Translations under genes and position numbers: made by a program
Source of the DNA: Lachnoanaerobaculum saburreum DSM 3986
GTDB lineage: Bacteria > Bacillota > Clostridia > Lachnospirales > Lachnospiraceae
Reading direction: 5' to 3'
Assembly (NCBI RefSeq): GCF_000185385.1
Contig: NZ_GL622296.1
Coordinates: forward strand, 629,903 to 663,121
Length of the DNA stretch: 33,219 nt
Part shown: positions 16,235-25,233 of the stretch, one piece after another
How positions within the stretch are numbered: the first letter of the stretch is position 1
How the letters are laid out: the number at the start of each line of letters is the position of its first letter
Notes under the pieces: model-generated
The model's input: only the letters and a program-made list of their open reading frames with translations
Told to the model about the DNA's origin: nothing
Databases searched by the model: none

Positions 16235-17125
16235 TTGACGGATAAGAACTGGAATCTTGAGCTAAACGAATATATACGCCAAGGTGAACCTGATAAGGTT
16301 GAAAAGAGTAATGCATGGAAAACTGCTATCGGACTTCAGGATGTAGATGGGCTTAAGCCTTCAAAGTATTTGATTGAAACTGCAAAAGATCATATTGAAG
16401 GCAAGATTAGTATTTCTGAAGCGGATAGGCTTATAAGCAGTTACTATAAAGAGAGAAAAGACAGGGATGGTGTGGAAGCAGATACAAAAGAAGCGGATAT
16501 TGTATCTGTAAGAATCGCAAAATTACTTGGGGAGAAGACATTTCAATTTTCACCGGTAGAATTACAAAATATTCATCGTAGATTATTTGAAGGTGTACTT
16601 CATTATGCCGGAAGAATAAGAGATTACAATATTACCCAAAATGAATGGGTACTTAAGGGAGATACAGTACTGTATGCATCATTTGACAGTATCAGGGCTA
16701 CACTTGATTATGACTTTTCACAGGAGAAGAACTTTTCTTATAAGGGATTGAATATATATGAAGCAATTAGACATTTTGCTAAATTCACATCAGGAATATG
16801 GCAAATTCATCCGTTTGGCGAAGGCAATACAAGATCAACTGCAGTATTTATTATAAAATACCTAAAGACATTCGGTTTTACTATAAGCAACGATACATTT
16901 GCTCAAAATTCATGGTATTTCAGAAATGCTTTAGTGCGAGCAAATTATAACAATCTGAGAGCAGGTATTCATGCTACAAGTGAATTTCTTGAATTGTTTT
17001 TTGAAAATCTTTTAATGGATACGAAGCATGATTTAAAAAATCGATATATGCATATTGATTTTAATGCCCAAAGTGCCATTCAAAGTGCCAAAATGGCACT
17101 TTGGAACTGTCTTTGGAAGAATTAG
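16235..17125 (+). CDS. Fic-domain protein, catalytic part (frameshifted gene)
   Basis: 296 residues with a Fic AMPylase-type domain. The family N-terminus (NLELNEYIRQGEPDKVEKSN) is followed by the active loop HPFGEGNTR (192-200), which keeps the catalytic His, the acidic residue and the Arg. Fic enzymes move AMP or a related group from a nucleotide to a Ser, Thr or Tyr of a target. The start is TTG 16235, set by a near-perfect AGGGAGGTGATG site. I do not recognise an S/TxxxEG/N inhibitory motif. The last residues (MALWNCLWKN) are out of family, because the reading frame slips in a cluster of CAAAGTGCCA repeats at 17069-17103. The natural continuation is the winged-helix frame at 17101-17301. 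Either this is a real mutation or both frames are joined by slippage. Confidence 0.85.
   Translation: MTDKNWNLELNEYIRQGEPDKVEKSNAWKTAIGLQDVDGLKPSKYLIETAKDHIEGKISISEADRLISSYYKERKDRDGVEADTKEADIVSVRIAKLLGEKTFQFSPVELQNIHRRLFEGVLHYAGRIRDYNITQNEWVLKGDTVLYASFDSIRATLDYDFSQEKNFSYKGLNIYEAIRHFAKFTSGIWQIHPFGEGNTRSTAVFIIKYLKTFGFTISNDTFAQNSWYFRNALVRANYNNLRAGIHATSEFLELFFENLLMDTKHDLKNRYMHIDFNAQSAIQSAKMALWNCLWKN
17069..17103 (+). repeat. CAAAGTGCCA repeats at the Fic frameshift
   Basis: CAAAGTGCCA at 17069-17078 and 17081-17090 (12-base period), and its reverse complement TGGCACTTTG at 17094-17103. The second and third copies form a 10-bp hairpin with loop AAA. The change of frame between the two parts of the Fic gene falls here. 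Confidence 0.85.
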
Positions 17126-17301
17126 CTATTATAAATGCCTTAAAAAATAATCCTACATTAACTCAAAAACGGATTTCGGAGCTTGTAGGGAAGTCGGAGA
17201 GAACAATTAAGAGATGTACCGTAGAAATGCAGGAAAAAGGTTTAATTGCTCGTGAGAACGGAAAACGAAACGGTAAGTGGAAGATACTTATAGAAGCATA
17301 A
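17101..17301 (+). pseudogene. Winged-helix C-terminal domain of the Fic protein, in another frame
   Basis: Codons from 17101 encode SLEELAIINALKNNPTLTQ, then RISELVGKSERTIKRCTVEM and a wing ending GKRNGKWKILIEA. This is a MarR/ArsR-like winged helix-turn-helix that relatives carry fused to the Fic domain. It is one frame away from the catalytic part, has no clear ribosome site, and its frame is open back to a TAA at 17062-17064, spanning the repeat cluster. It is therefore best read as the missing tail of the Fic protein rather than a separate gene. Translation from an internal start would give a free DNA-binding domain. The DUF6361 gene begins 21 bases after its stop. Confidence 0.75.
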
Positions 17302-17322
17302 TACGCACTAAAAAGGAAGACT

Positions 17323-18507
17323 ATGCAATTAGGATGGGTTAATTTTTCAAAAGAAGACAGACAAAAGGCACTGGATGTTATCAATCTTTTAAGTGAACAG
17401 GGTGCAGTTGATGAGCTTGGGATAGGAACTGTCAGAGATGCCTTTGCAAACTGCTTTTTCCCGGGAACATCTACAGTACAGACAAGAGCAAAATATTTTT
17501 TTATAGTTCCATATATATTGAAAGATGCGGTTGACGGTAGATATGGCAAGGATATAGACAAGATTCTAAAAGAAATAGATGCTGATGAAAAAGACTGTGC
17601 GAAAAGATTGTTAAATTCAGACTCTAAAGTCGAAGGTGTTATCGGAAGCAGAGTCCTTCCCAAGGGATGGGTGTCAAGAAGACCTTCCGACATATACTGG
17701 AACGGAATTAAAAGATATAGGATATTTTGTTATAAGGACTTGTCAATACGTGAGTATATATCACCGGCAGTAAAGATTGAAAATCAAAAATTCGCTATAA
17801 AATCGGCAAAGTATACTTATGACGAGGAAGAAAATAATGATGATGTAGATGCCGGGGATATAGACAGTATAAAGTTTTGGAGTCTGCCTTCTTATGGTAA
17901 TGATTGGAGAGACAATCTTACAATTGATCTCACAAAAGAAGAGTCTGAGTATTTGAACAAGCAGATTCAAAAGGAGACGAGGGGGTCTCTTTTGGAGTAT
18001 ATACTTAAAAATAAGATTATCCTTGATGAATACGACAGTTTTGAGTCTTTAAGATATGCACTTTCAGATAAAGTTGATAGAAAAACGTCAGATATGATGA
18101 AGCTTGCATGTGACTTCAACAATTTAATATATATGGCAAGAGTAAGATATAATCTTATGTTATCGGAAGGTGAGAATAAAGAGGCACTCAGTGAATGGGA
18201 AAGATTAAGAAATGATATTAAGTACAAAGCTCAAGTAAATTTGGATGAGGTATTTTTTAAATTAAAGCTTATTAATATCAGAACAAAGAAATTTCTTTGT
18301 GATATACAAAGCGCATTTATGAATGAAGACATTGATTTGGCAGATGAAATAATACGTAAGAGAGAACTGCATTTAAAGGGAAGCGCACGGGCAAAGTTAA
18401 TGAGAACAAAGGAATTTGATCATTCCAAATGGGTAGGCGGTAAAGAACTGGACTACAGATTTTTTAATGCAAGACGTATTATAAACGATATCTATAATTG
18501 GAGATAA
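17323..18507 (+). CDS. DUF6361 family protein (defence module gene 1)
   Basis: A soluble protein of 394 residues. The N-terminus (QLGWVNFSKEDRQKALDVIN, then GTVRDAFANCFFPGTSTVQT) matches my memory of the DUF6361 family, which has no known activity. The N-terminal block is strongly polar/aromatic; the C-terminal half (about 210-394) is mostly helical and very basic, which could bind nucleic acid. I see no catalytic motif, signal or membrane helix. The start at 17323 has AAAGGAAG upstream. The stop is 4 bases before the nuclease gene, and the helicase follows, so the three form one operon. It probably recognises the target or bridges the other two components, but that is inference. Confidence 0.75.
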   Translation: MQLGWVNFSKEDRQKALDVINLLSEQGAVDELGIGTVRDAFANCFFPGTSTVQTRAKYFFIVPYILKDAVDGRYGKDIDKILKEIDADEKDCAKRLLNSDSKVEGVIGSRVLPKGWVSRRPSDIYWNGIKRYRIFCYKDLSIREYISPAVKIENQKFAIKSAKYTYDEEENNDDVDAGDIDSIKFWSLPSYGNDWRDNLTIDLTKEESEYLNKQIQKETRGSLLEYILKNKIILDEYDSFESLRYALSDKVDRKTSDMMKLACDFNNLIYMARVRYNLMLSEGENKEALSEWERLRNDIKYKAQVNLDEVFFKLKLINIRTKKFLCDIQSAFMNEDIDLADEIIRKRELHLKGSARAKLMRTKEFDHSKWVGGKELDYRFFNARRIINDIYNWR

Positions 18508-18511
18508 GTAT

Positions 18512-20362
18512 ATGTTTAGACCTGATTCAAACAGTGACAGGACTGATTACGGTAATATTTTAATGCCGCCAAAGGGTTATAAATTGGAAAGTGCAGTAGG
18601 AACAACCTATTCACTGGATTTGGAAGCTCTGACATCGGTAGCTGTTTGCCTCGGATTATCTGAGGAGGCGGACAGCAGACTGATGCAAAACCCTATATGT
18701 ATGTTAAATGCATTACAGAAAGTATCAGACAGACTGATACTTTTTTGTGAAGCCGGGCAAATCAAAGTACCTTCAAAGCCTACAGCATTATCTATTTTAC
18801 TTGAAAAAATAGTGGTGGAAGTTGCATTACCTAAGGATAAAGGTGTGGGCAGATATCCTGCATTTCACCCTAAAACCTGGATGTTGTCTTATATAAACAG
18901 CGAGGGAGACAGGAAGTATCGCTTTGTAGTGATGAGCAGAAATCTGACATTTGACAGAAGCTGGGATATCAGTTTTGCAATGGACAGCAGTAAGAAGGTC
19001 AGACAAAAAAGAAAAAGTGCACCGATATGTAATTTTTTGGAGTATTTGGCTCGCAACGTAAATAAACAATGTATTGATTACTTAAAGAAAAGAAATCTTA
19101 TTCGAAAAATGATGAAGGAAATTAAAGATATTTCTTTTTCACTTGACAGTAAGGTATTCGGAGAGAATTTTGAAATACTACCTTTGGGCATTGGAGAAAA
19201 GGCATACAAAATAGAAAATGATAAATTGTTTTGTACGCAAAAAGGTAATGCAGATTCTACATTTAATGAGCTTGTTATAATGTCACCTTTCTTATCGGGG
19301 AGTGTAATAGCAGACTTTAACCTTTCAGACAGAGCATTGTCGGAGTGCAGCAGAACCATTATTACAAGGAGATCTGAACTTGGAAAATTAAGAGAGTGTG
19401 ATGTCAATAATTTTACCATCTATACATTAAAAGATGAAATCATAGACGGAGAAGATGAGATCTCGGATGAGTCATCGGATAAAAGAAAACAGGATATCCA
19501 CGCAAAGATATACTTGAGAAGAAAATATGCCGATGTGGACTTGTATCTCGGCTCTATGAATGCATCATATTCTGCAATCAATAAAAATGTGGAAATGATG
19601 GTAAAGCTTAGTACAAAGAATAAACATCTTAACGGCGAAAGGTTTTTGGATGATATATTTTGTGGGAATGCGGATGATACAAAAAATCCTTTTGAACAGG
19701 TTACTATAGAAAGTGCAATAGATGACACGGCAGATATTAACAGAAATATATTGGAAGATAAAATAAAGTATCTATGCAGAACAAAGAAAATTGCTTATAT
19801 TTCAAAAGACGAATCCAATACAGATAGATACAATATAAAAATAGAATTTAGCGGTATTGATACAGATGAAAATATAATGATTTCACCGATTAATTCAAAA
19901 AGGAAACATATCTTGTCCGAGTATGTGGAGTTTTTGGACATGGATATATTGCAATTATCAGAGTTTTATAAAGTGGAAATTAAGTCAGGTGATACTGTAC
20001 TCAACAGGATTATCATGATTCCCACAATCGGTTTTCCTGATAACCGAGAAAATATAGTGGTAAACAGTGTTATAGGAGACAAAGTATCTTTTATAGAATA
20101 TATTTCACTTGTACTTGGTGATGACTATATTTTATCTATGATTGAGGGAAAGCAAATAAGAGAATCAGGGATGTTTAGAAAGAAAAGCGGTATAATGCCT
20201 GCAATATATGAGAAAATGCTGAGGGTAGCAGTGACAGAACCTGAAAAGATAAAAGATATCGGATATGTACTTAAGATGGTAAATGACAGTGAAATTATAC
20301 CGGATGAATTTCGTAGGCTATATAAAACATTTTGCAGTACTCTAAAATTGAGAATACAATAA
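18512..20362 (+). CDS. Phospholipase-D-like nuclease with two HKD motifs (defence module gene 2)
   Basis: 616 residues. The first HKD half-site is FHPKTWML (H119, K121) with SRNLT (N144). The second is IHAKIYL (H330, K332) with GSMNAS (N350). Both follow H-x-K then a G/S-S-x-N turn, the active-site pattern of PLD-superfamily nucleases; here the H-x-K to N spacing is normal. A C-terminal region of about 230 residues has no motif I know. PLD-fold nucleases cut DNA without metal, and in DISARM the corresponding protein is DrmC. The ATG lies 4 bases after the DUF6361 stop. The helicase ATG comes 10 bases after this gene, so products are probably made together and act as a complex. No signal peptide is present, which argues against a lipid substrate. 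Confidence 0.85.
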   Translation: MFRPDSNSDRTDYGNILMPPKGYKLESAVGTTYSLDLEALTSVAVCLGLSEEADSRLMQNPICMLNALQKVSDRLILFCEAGQIKVPSKPTALSILLEKIVVEVALPKDKGVGRYPAFHPKTWMLSYINSEGDRKYRFVVMSRNLTFDRSWDISFAMDSSKKVRQKRKSAPICNFLEYLARNVNKQCIDYLKKRNLIRKMMKEIKDISFSLDSKVFGENFEILPLGIGEKAYKIENDKLFCTQKGNADSTFNELVIMSPFLSGSVIADFNLSDRALSECSRTIITRRSELGKLRECDVNNFTIYTLKDEIIDGEDEISDESSDKRKQDIHAKIYLRRKYADVDLYLGSMNASYSAINKNVEMMVKLSTKNKHLNGERFLDDIFCGNADDTKNPFEQVTIESAIDDTADINRNILEDKIKYLCRTKKIAYISKDESNTDRYNIKIEFSGIDTDENIMISPINSKRKHILSEYVEFLDMDILQLSEFYKVEIKSGDTVLNRIIMIPTIGFPDNRENIVVNSVIGDKVSFIEYISLVLGDDYILSMIEGKQIRESGMFRKKSGIMPAIYEKMLRVAVTEPEKIKDIGYVLKMVNDSEIIPDEFRRLYKTFCSTLKLRIQ

Positions 20363-20372
20363 AGGATTATGT

Positions 20373-23300
20373 ATGACACAGTTTGATATAGATGAGATTG
20401 AAAAGCGCACTATGAATATGTTGAAGGACTTTCAGGCGGAAACTGTTAAGCGTGTAGATTATCTTTTTAGAAATAAGCAGAATCATGTGCTTGTTGCCGA
20501 TGAGGTCGGCATGGGTAAGACACTTATCGGCAGAGGTGTGATTGTAAAGACAGCGAGACAAAAAATTGAAGAAAAGTGCAATCTATGTAAGGTAGTTTAT
20601 ATTTGCTCAAATCAGAATATAGCAAATCAAAATATCAGAAAGCTTGATATCACAGGCAGAAATATCGTTGAATCGGTGTCGGATACGAGATTATCCATGC
20701 AACATCTAAAGATCATGGAACAAGCAAGTGATGAGGCTATAAAAGATGGATTTATACAGCTTATTCCGTTTACACCGGAAACCTCGTTTAAAATGACATC
20801 GGGAGGCGGAAGTGTACAGGAAAGAGCTTTGATTTTTGCAATCTTAAAGCGGATTCCTGATTTTAAGGCTCATATAAAAACCCTTGAAGATTTTATGATG
20901 TATGGCGCCGTAAAGTCATGGGAGAGTGGTGAAAAATACAATTATGAGAGTCGTGTGGCACAATGTGAAGAGGCTACAGGAGGTATCTGTCCTAAAAATA
21001 TAATTGATAAGATATGTAGCGAAGAATTTAAGGAAACAATAGATATTTTAATGAACCATTTAAAGGATAGAAGGTATAATAGAGAACCTTCATACTCGGA
21101 CTATGCAGTAATGAATAAGCTTAGAGTTATGTTTGCAAAGATAAGCGTATCCATGTTGGAACCTGACCTTGTAATTATGGATGAGTTTCAAAGATTTAAG
21201 TTCCTTATATCAGATGAAGACAGTGAAATAGGTATACTTGCTAAAAGATTCTTTAGCGGTAGAAATACAAAGGTGCTTCTTATGTCTGCGACTCCATATA
21301 AGTTGTATTATACACCGGAAGAGATAGATGAGTCACAGGGTCATGAACATTATGAGGAATTTTTTCAGGTTATGAAATTTATCTTTAATGATGAAGCAAA
21401 ATACACTGAGTTTGATGAAATATGGACAAATTATTCTGTTGTACTTAAAGAGGCGAAGATAGTAGATACTACCGTTATCGAGTTGAAAAAATTAGCTGAA
21501 GACGCCATGTATCAAGGTGTCAGCAGGACAGAGCGTATATCTGTTATGGATTCAGGAGATTTTATAGATGACGGCAGTATTAAATATCATTTGCAGGTAA
21601 ATGAAAATGATATAAATTCTTATATACAGATGTCTGCTTTATTGTTAAATGCCAAGGTAAGTGATAACTGTCCGATAGATTATGTAAAGAGTTGCCCCTA
21701 TCTAATGTCATTTATGAGAAAATATAAGATTAAAGAACAAATTGAAAGGTACTATCGCAAAAATAAATATGAACTTGAGAGTGAAAGAGTTCAAAATCTT
21801 TTGTGGTTAAGCCGCAGCAAAATAGGCAAATATGAAGAACTCCCAAAGACAAATGCAAGACTGGAAGCTTTAAAAGAGAAAGCATTTACTAACGGCGCAG
21901 AAAAATATCTATGGATTCCACCTTCTATGCCATACTATGAGATGCAGGGTGTATATAAAAACAGTAAATGTTTTTCTAAAATACTTGTTTTTTCAGCATG
22001 GGAGATGGTGCCTAGAATGATAGCTGTCATGTTATCTTATGAGGCGGAGAGGCTTACAGTAGGAAAACTTGTAAATCAAATAAAAAACAGAGATATAAAA
22101 AATACAGGTTATTTTGTAAAAGACACGAAAAAATACCCGTCACAAAGACTTGGATTTAATACTTCAAACGGCGAAGCAAGAGGTATGACTTTACTTACAC
22201 TGATTTATCCTTCAAAAGTACTGGCAGATATGTATTTACCTATTGAATCGCTCAATAAACATGAATCTCTAAAAGATATAGAAAAGTCTATAAGACGTAG
22301 ATTAACCGGTAAACTTAGAATATTGGAAGAAAAGTATAGAGATTTTTCTAAAAAGAAGGAAGATAAAAGATGGTATTATCTTGCTCCTATATTTATGGAC
22401 GGATTTGATTACACCAAAGATTGGGCAGAGAATATTTTATCGGATCAAAATATAGATGATGAGTATGAAACCTTTGATATAACGGATAATCCAAAAGATA
22501 AAGGAAACGAGGGGTTTAAAGCCCATATTGAAAAACTACAAAATTATTTGGAATATCGAGAAGAAATACATCTTGGCAGAATGCCTGATGACTTGGTAGA
22601 AACACTAATAAATATGGTTTTAGGTTCTCCGGCTGTTTGCATATATCGTTCAAATTTGGGAAACAGAGAAATGGCGACATCATTGGCTAAAATTTTTATA
22701 AAAAATTTTAATCTTCCGGAATCCACAGCCATTATTGACCTTGCATATGGAAGATGTAGGGATGATAATTCGCATTGGCAAAATGTCCTTAAATACTGCA
22801 AAGAAGGCTGTTTTCAGGCTATGATTGATGAATATATTCATATGTTGAGAGAAAGTGTCGGTTCTCAAGGTGATAATTATAAGAACAGTACCGTTATATA
22901 TAATATTATGGTCGATTCATTAAATATACATAAAGCTACATATGTCGTTGATACTTATGCAGATTTTAAGAAGCGAATTACCGGTACAAATGAAACAGGA
23001 GCTGAATGTAGGATAAGATCAAGTTATGCGGTAGGTTTTAGTAATGAGAAGGGAGATAATTCAAAGACTGTTATAAGAAAGGAAAATATCAGAAATGCCT
23101 TTAACTCTCCGATGCGTCCCTTTGTATTGGCTACTACATCCATAGGTCAGGAGGGGCTTGACTTTCATAATTATTGTCGTATTATAATGCATTGGAACTT
23201 GCCAAGTAATCCTATAGACCTTGAACAAAGGGAAGGCAGAGTAAACAGGTATAAATGCTTGGCAATAAGGCAGAATGTAGCCGACAAATATGGTAAGAAT

Positions 23301-23651
23301 ACACTGTTTGAGAAAGATATTTGGAAAGAGCTGTTTGAAGCGGCAGTTAAAGAAAGAAAAGAAGGGCAATCCGAACTTATTCCGTTTTGGTGTTTCGGAA
23401 AGAATCAGAGTATAAAAATTGAAAGACTTGTACCGATGTATCCTTTAAGTAAGGATGAATTAAATTATGAGAGATTGATTAAAATCCTTTCTTTATACAG
23501 ATTGACTTTGGGGCAGTCAAGACAGGAAGAGCTTTTAGAGTATTTATTTAAAGAGTTTAGGGACACAAGTGAATTGAAGAAATTATTTATTGATTTGAGT
23601 CCGTTTTCTAAGGAGAAGAAAACGGGGGTTTCAGAAAATGCTAAATTTTAA
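20373..23651 (+). CDS. Large SNF2-like superfamily 2 helicase (defence module gene 3)
   Basis: 1,092 residues with all main SF2 motifs: Walker A DEVGMGKT (43-50), motif II MDEFQRF (D270, E271) in place of the usual DEAH, motif III SAT (305-307), motif V QEGLD (926-930) and motif VI QREGRVNR (952-959, arginine fingers R956 and R959). About 600 residues separate the two RecA halves, a very large insertion for SNF2-like enzymes; it includes TWxYL-like aromatic and Lys-rich stretches but no known domain. It should be a DNA translocase that drives or licenses the PLD nuclease. It lacks the methyltransferase and DUF1998 partners of DISARM. The start at 20373 has AAAGGA. A strong terminator follows 20 bases after the stop. 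Confidence 0.88.
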   Translation: MTQFDIDEIEKRTMNMLKDFQAETVKRVDYLFRNKQNHVLVADEVGMGKTLIGRGVIVKTARQKIEEKCNLCKVVYICSNQNIANQNIRKLDITGRNIVESVSDTRLSMQHLKIMEQASDEAIKDGFIQLIPFTPETSFKMTSGGGSVQERALIFAILKRIPDFKAHIKTLEDFMMYGAVKSWESGEKYNYESRVAQCEEATGGICPKNIIDKICSEEFKETIDILMNHLKDRRYNREPSYSDYAVMNKLRVMFAKISVSMLEPDLVIMDEFQRFKFLISDEDSEIGILAKRFFSGRNTKVLLMSATPYKLYYTPEEIDESQGHEHYEEFFQVMKFIFNDEAKYTEFDEIWTNYSVVLKEAKIVDTTVIELKKLAEDAMYQGVSRTERISVMDSGDFIDDGSIKYHLQVNENDINSYIQMSALLLNAKVSDNCPIDYVKSCPYLMSFMRKYKIKEQIERYYRKNKYELESERVQNLLWLSRSKIGKYEELPKTNARLEALKEKAFTNGAEKYLWIPPSMPYYEMQGVYKNSKCFSKILVFSAWEMVPRMIAVMLSYEAERLTVGKLVNQIKNRDIKNTGYFVKDTKKYPSQRLGFNTSNGEARGMTLLTLIYPSKVLADMYLPIESLNKHESLKDIEKSIRRRLTGKLRILEEKYRDFSKKKEDKRWYYLAPIFMDGFDYTKDWAENILSDQNIDDEYETFDITDNPKDKGNEGFKAHIEKLQNYLEYREEIHLGRMPDDLVETLINMVLGSPAVCIYRSNLGNREMATSLAKIFIKNFNLPESTAIIDLAYGRCRDDNSHWQNVLKYCKEGCFQAMIDEYIHMLRESVGSQGDNYKNSTVIYNIMVDSLNIHKATYVVDTYADFKKRITGTNETGAECRIRSSYAVGFSNEKGDNSKTVIRKENIRNAFNSPMRPFVLATTSIGQEGLDFHNYCRIIMHWNLPSNPIDLEQREGRVNRYKCLAIRQNVADKYGKNTLFEKDIWKELFEAAVKERKEGQSELIPFWCFGKNQSIKIERLVPMYPLSKDELNYERLIKILSLYRLTLGQSRQEELLEYLFKEFRDTSELKKLFIDLSPFSKEKKTGVSENAKF

Positions 23652-23671
23652 TTCCTCCAGAATAAAATAAC

Positions 23672-23723
23672 AATATCCTGACAAATACAAGGCGCTTTGG
23701 CTTTGTGACTTTGTCAGGATATT
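23672..23723 (+). terminator. Strong terminator closing the defence operon
   Basis: A perfect 14-bp stem, AATATCCTGACAAA (23672-23685) with TTTGTCAGGATATT (23710-23723), a 24-base loop, and a T-rich tail. It ends the DUF6361/PLD/helicase operon. The tail of the LysR pseudogene on the other strand lies beyond it. Confidence 0.8.
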
Positions 23724-23740
23724 TTGTTTATATATAATAC

Positions 23741-24060
23741 TGTCTATTTTTGAGCATAATACCCCGGTGGCTAAAATTTACAACCTTTATATTTTGTTTG
23801 GTATTTAATTGCTTCATTTTTTACTTTATATTTTCCATGTGATAAAGAAGTTCACGGCTATGTGTATATAAATAATCTCCATATTCAGTTGGAATTGTTC
23901 CGGTTGATGTGCGTTCAAAAAGTACGGCTTGAAATTCATATTCCAGTTTTCTGATTATACGCCTTAGCCCCTGTGGAGTAATAAAAAGCTCACCGGCAGC
24001 TTTGTTAATACTGCCTTCTTCATACACAAGTCGAAAACACCGAAGATCTCTTGTATCCAT
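23741..24060 (-). pseudogene. LysR-family regulator reduced to its DNA-binding domain
   Basis: On the minus strand ATG 24060 opens 79 residues: TRDLRCFRLVYEEGSINKAA, GELFITPQGLRRIIRKLEYE and FQAVLFERTSTGTIPTEYGD. This is the standard LysR winged helix-turn-helix with its linker helix. A TAA follows HMENIK at 23821-23823, and the same frame then runs on only to about 23741 with a degraded start of the effector domain (KQLNTKQNIKVVNF). A normal LysR protein has about 300 residues, so roughly 200 are missing. A stable stand-alone DNA-binding domain is possible but unlikely. It sits between the defence operon and the G+C-richer ECF block. Confidence 0.75.
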
Positions 24061-24139
24061 AAAGTAATAAGTTCCTTTTCGTTATATCAACAATCTACAC
24101 ATTATGTATGCCGATATAAAAATCAATTTAAACTTGTAT

Positions 24140-24168
24140 TTGGCACAGACACAAGTGCAAGTTATACT
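24140..24168 (+). promoter_or_regulatory. Orphan sigmaA-type promoter in an inverted repeat
   Basis: TTGGCA (24140-24145), a 17-base spacer and TATACT (24163-24168), within the inverted arms ACTTG (24132-24136) and CAAGT (24058-like spacing, ending at 24162). It faces the 3' end of the convergent AraC gene and has no gene of its own, so it was probably the LysR-controlled divergent promoter of a gene now lost. Confidence 0.5.
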
Positions 24169-24253
24169 ATCAAAGTAAATTAATGTAATGACTCGTCAAT
24201 GCTTATCAAGGAGAATTGATAATATTACAGAGCTTTGCAAAGAGTTATCTGCC

Positions 24254-25216
24254 TTATTTCCTATGTGCCATTTTGCGATATTCTGCCGGAAACAGCCCGG
24301 TATTGTTTTTGAAATTTGCCGCAAATCTTCCGGCATTGGAATATCCGACAGCCAAAGCAACATGGTCGATTGTAAGATCTGTAGATGTCAGGAGCATTTC
24401 CGCGTGGCTCATACGTCGCTGTTGGATATATTCAGAAATTGTGCAATGATAGATATGCTTAAAAGAGGTCTTCAACTTTGTTGTACCCATACAGGCAATT
24501 CGCGCAAGAGTAGCAAGTGGAAGCTCTGCGTTGAAATGGTCATTAATATAGGAAGCAACATTATTCAAGGCATCCACGTCTTGCTTGGATATTTTTGCAC
24601 AAGGATCATTTTTATTACTCTTTCCGTGTTCATAAACAAGAGAAACAGCTTCTGCGACCTTGGCCTCATAGAATAACTTTGCCGGTATTCCTTCTCCTTT
24701 GTAATTCCAAACTCGGCGCAAAAGGTGTGACATCTCCGGGAAATCAAGCGTTTGCCCAACGCGACTGAAAGCATCATGCGGAGGAAGGTAGTCATCAGGG
24801 TAACTTTCCCTCAGATATTTTTCATAATATGCAGGGAAAACCTCTATACCCACGGAACGGATCGGAATATTCTTGTGCATAATGGCTGTATAAGCCTCAT
24901 GCCCTCCGTGAAAAGTTTTTACACATCCGGCAATTAAGCGACGGTAAGGGTTCAACTCTTCACCTGACACAGAATTATAGTATGTAATGCTTAAGCACTC
25001 CGGAGTGTTAAGAGATATAAAGCTGTCTTTGAAAAAATAGAAATCATGGATTTTAATATCAAACAAATTTTTTTCTCCATATACCCAGTAATATCCACAG
25101 GCTACTCCCTTTGGTGCAAGATACAATTTTCCTGCAGGGCTAAAGTTGGGTGACGGCTTAATTTCAACAAATCCGTTGGCTGTAAGCCATTCTCTGTAAA
25201 AATCACTAATTTCCAT
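24254..25216 (-). CDS. AraC family transcriptional regulator
   Basis: 320 residues on the minus strand. The N-terminal half is a ligand-sensing domain (PKGVACGYYWVYGEKNLFDI, then FFKDSFISLNTPECLSITYY), as in YbtA/PchR-like regulators. The C-terminal HTH_18 domain (about 220-315) has ELPLATLARIACMGTTKLKT, SFKHIYHCTISEYIQQRRMS and VALAVGYSNAGRFAANFKNN. ATG 25216 has AGGTGAT upstream. It is divergent from the ECF/ABC operon, and two 13-bp direct repeats 21 bases apart sit 18-51 bases above its start. The block is higher in G+C than the rest. It most likely senses the transported ligand and controls the operon. Confidence 0.88.
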   Translation of the reverse strand: MEISDFYREWLTANGFVEIKPSPNFSPAGKLYLAPKGVACGYYWVYGEKNLFDIKIHDFYFFKDSFISLNTPECLSITYYNSVSGEELNPYRRLIAGCVKTFHGGHEAYTAIMHKNIPIRSVGIEVFPAYYEKYLRESYPDDYLPPHDAFSRVGQTLDFPEMSHLLRRVWNYKGEGIPAKLFYEAKVAEAVSLVYEHGKSNKNDPCAKISKQDVDALNNVASYINDHFNAELPLATLARIACMGTTKLKTSFKHIYHCTISEYIQQRRMSHAEMLLTSTDLTIDHVALAVGYSNAGRFAANFKNNTGLFPAEYRKMAHRK

Positions 25217-25233
25217 ACAATCACCTCGAAATC

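Noticed and set aside
24188-24676. Plus-strand open frame of 162 codons
   Set aside because: Fully antisense to the well-supported AraC gene and without protein-like character; a shadow frame.
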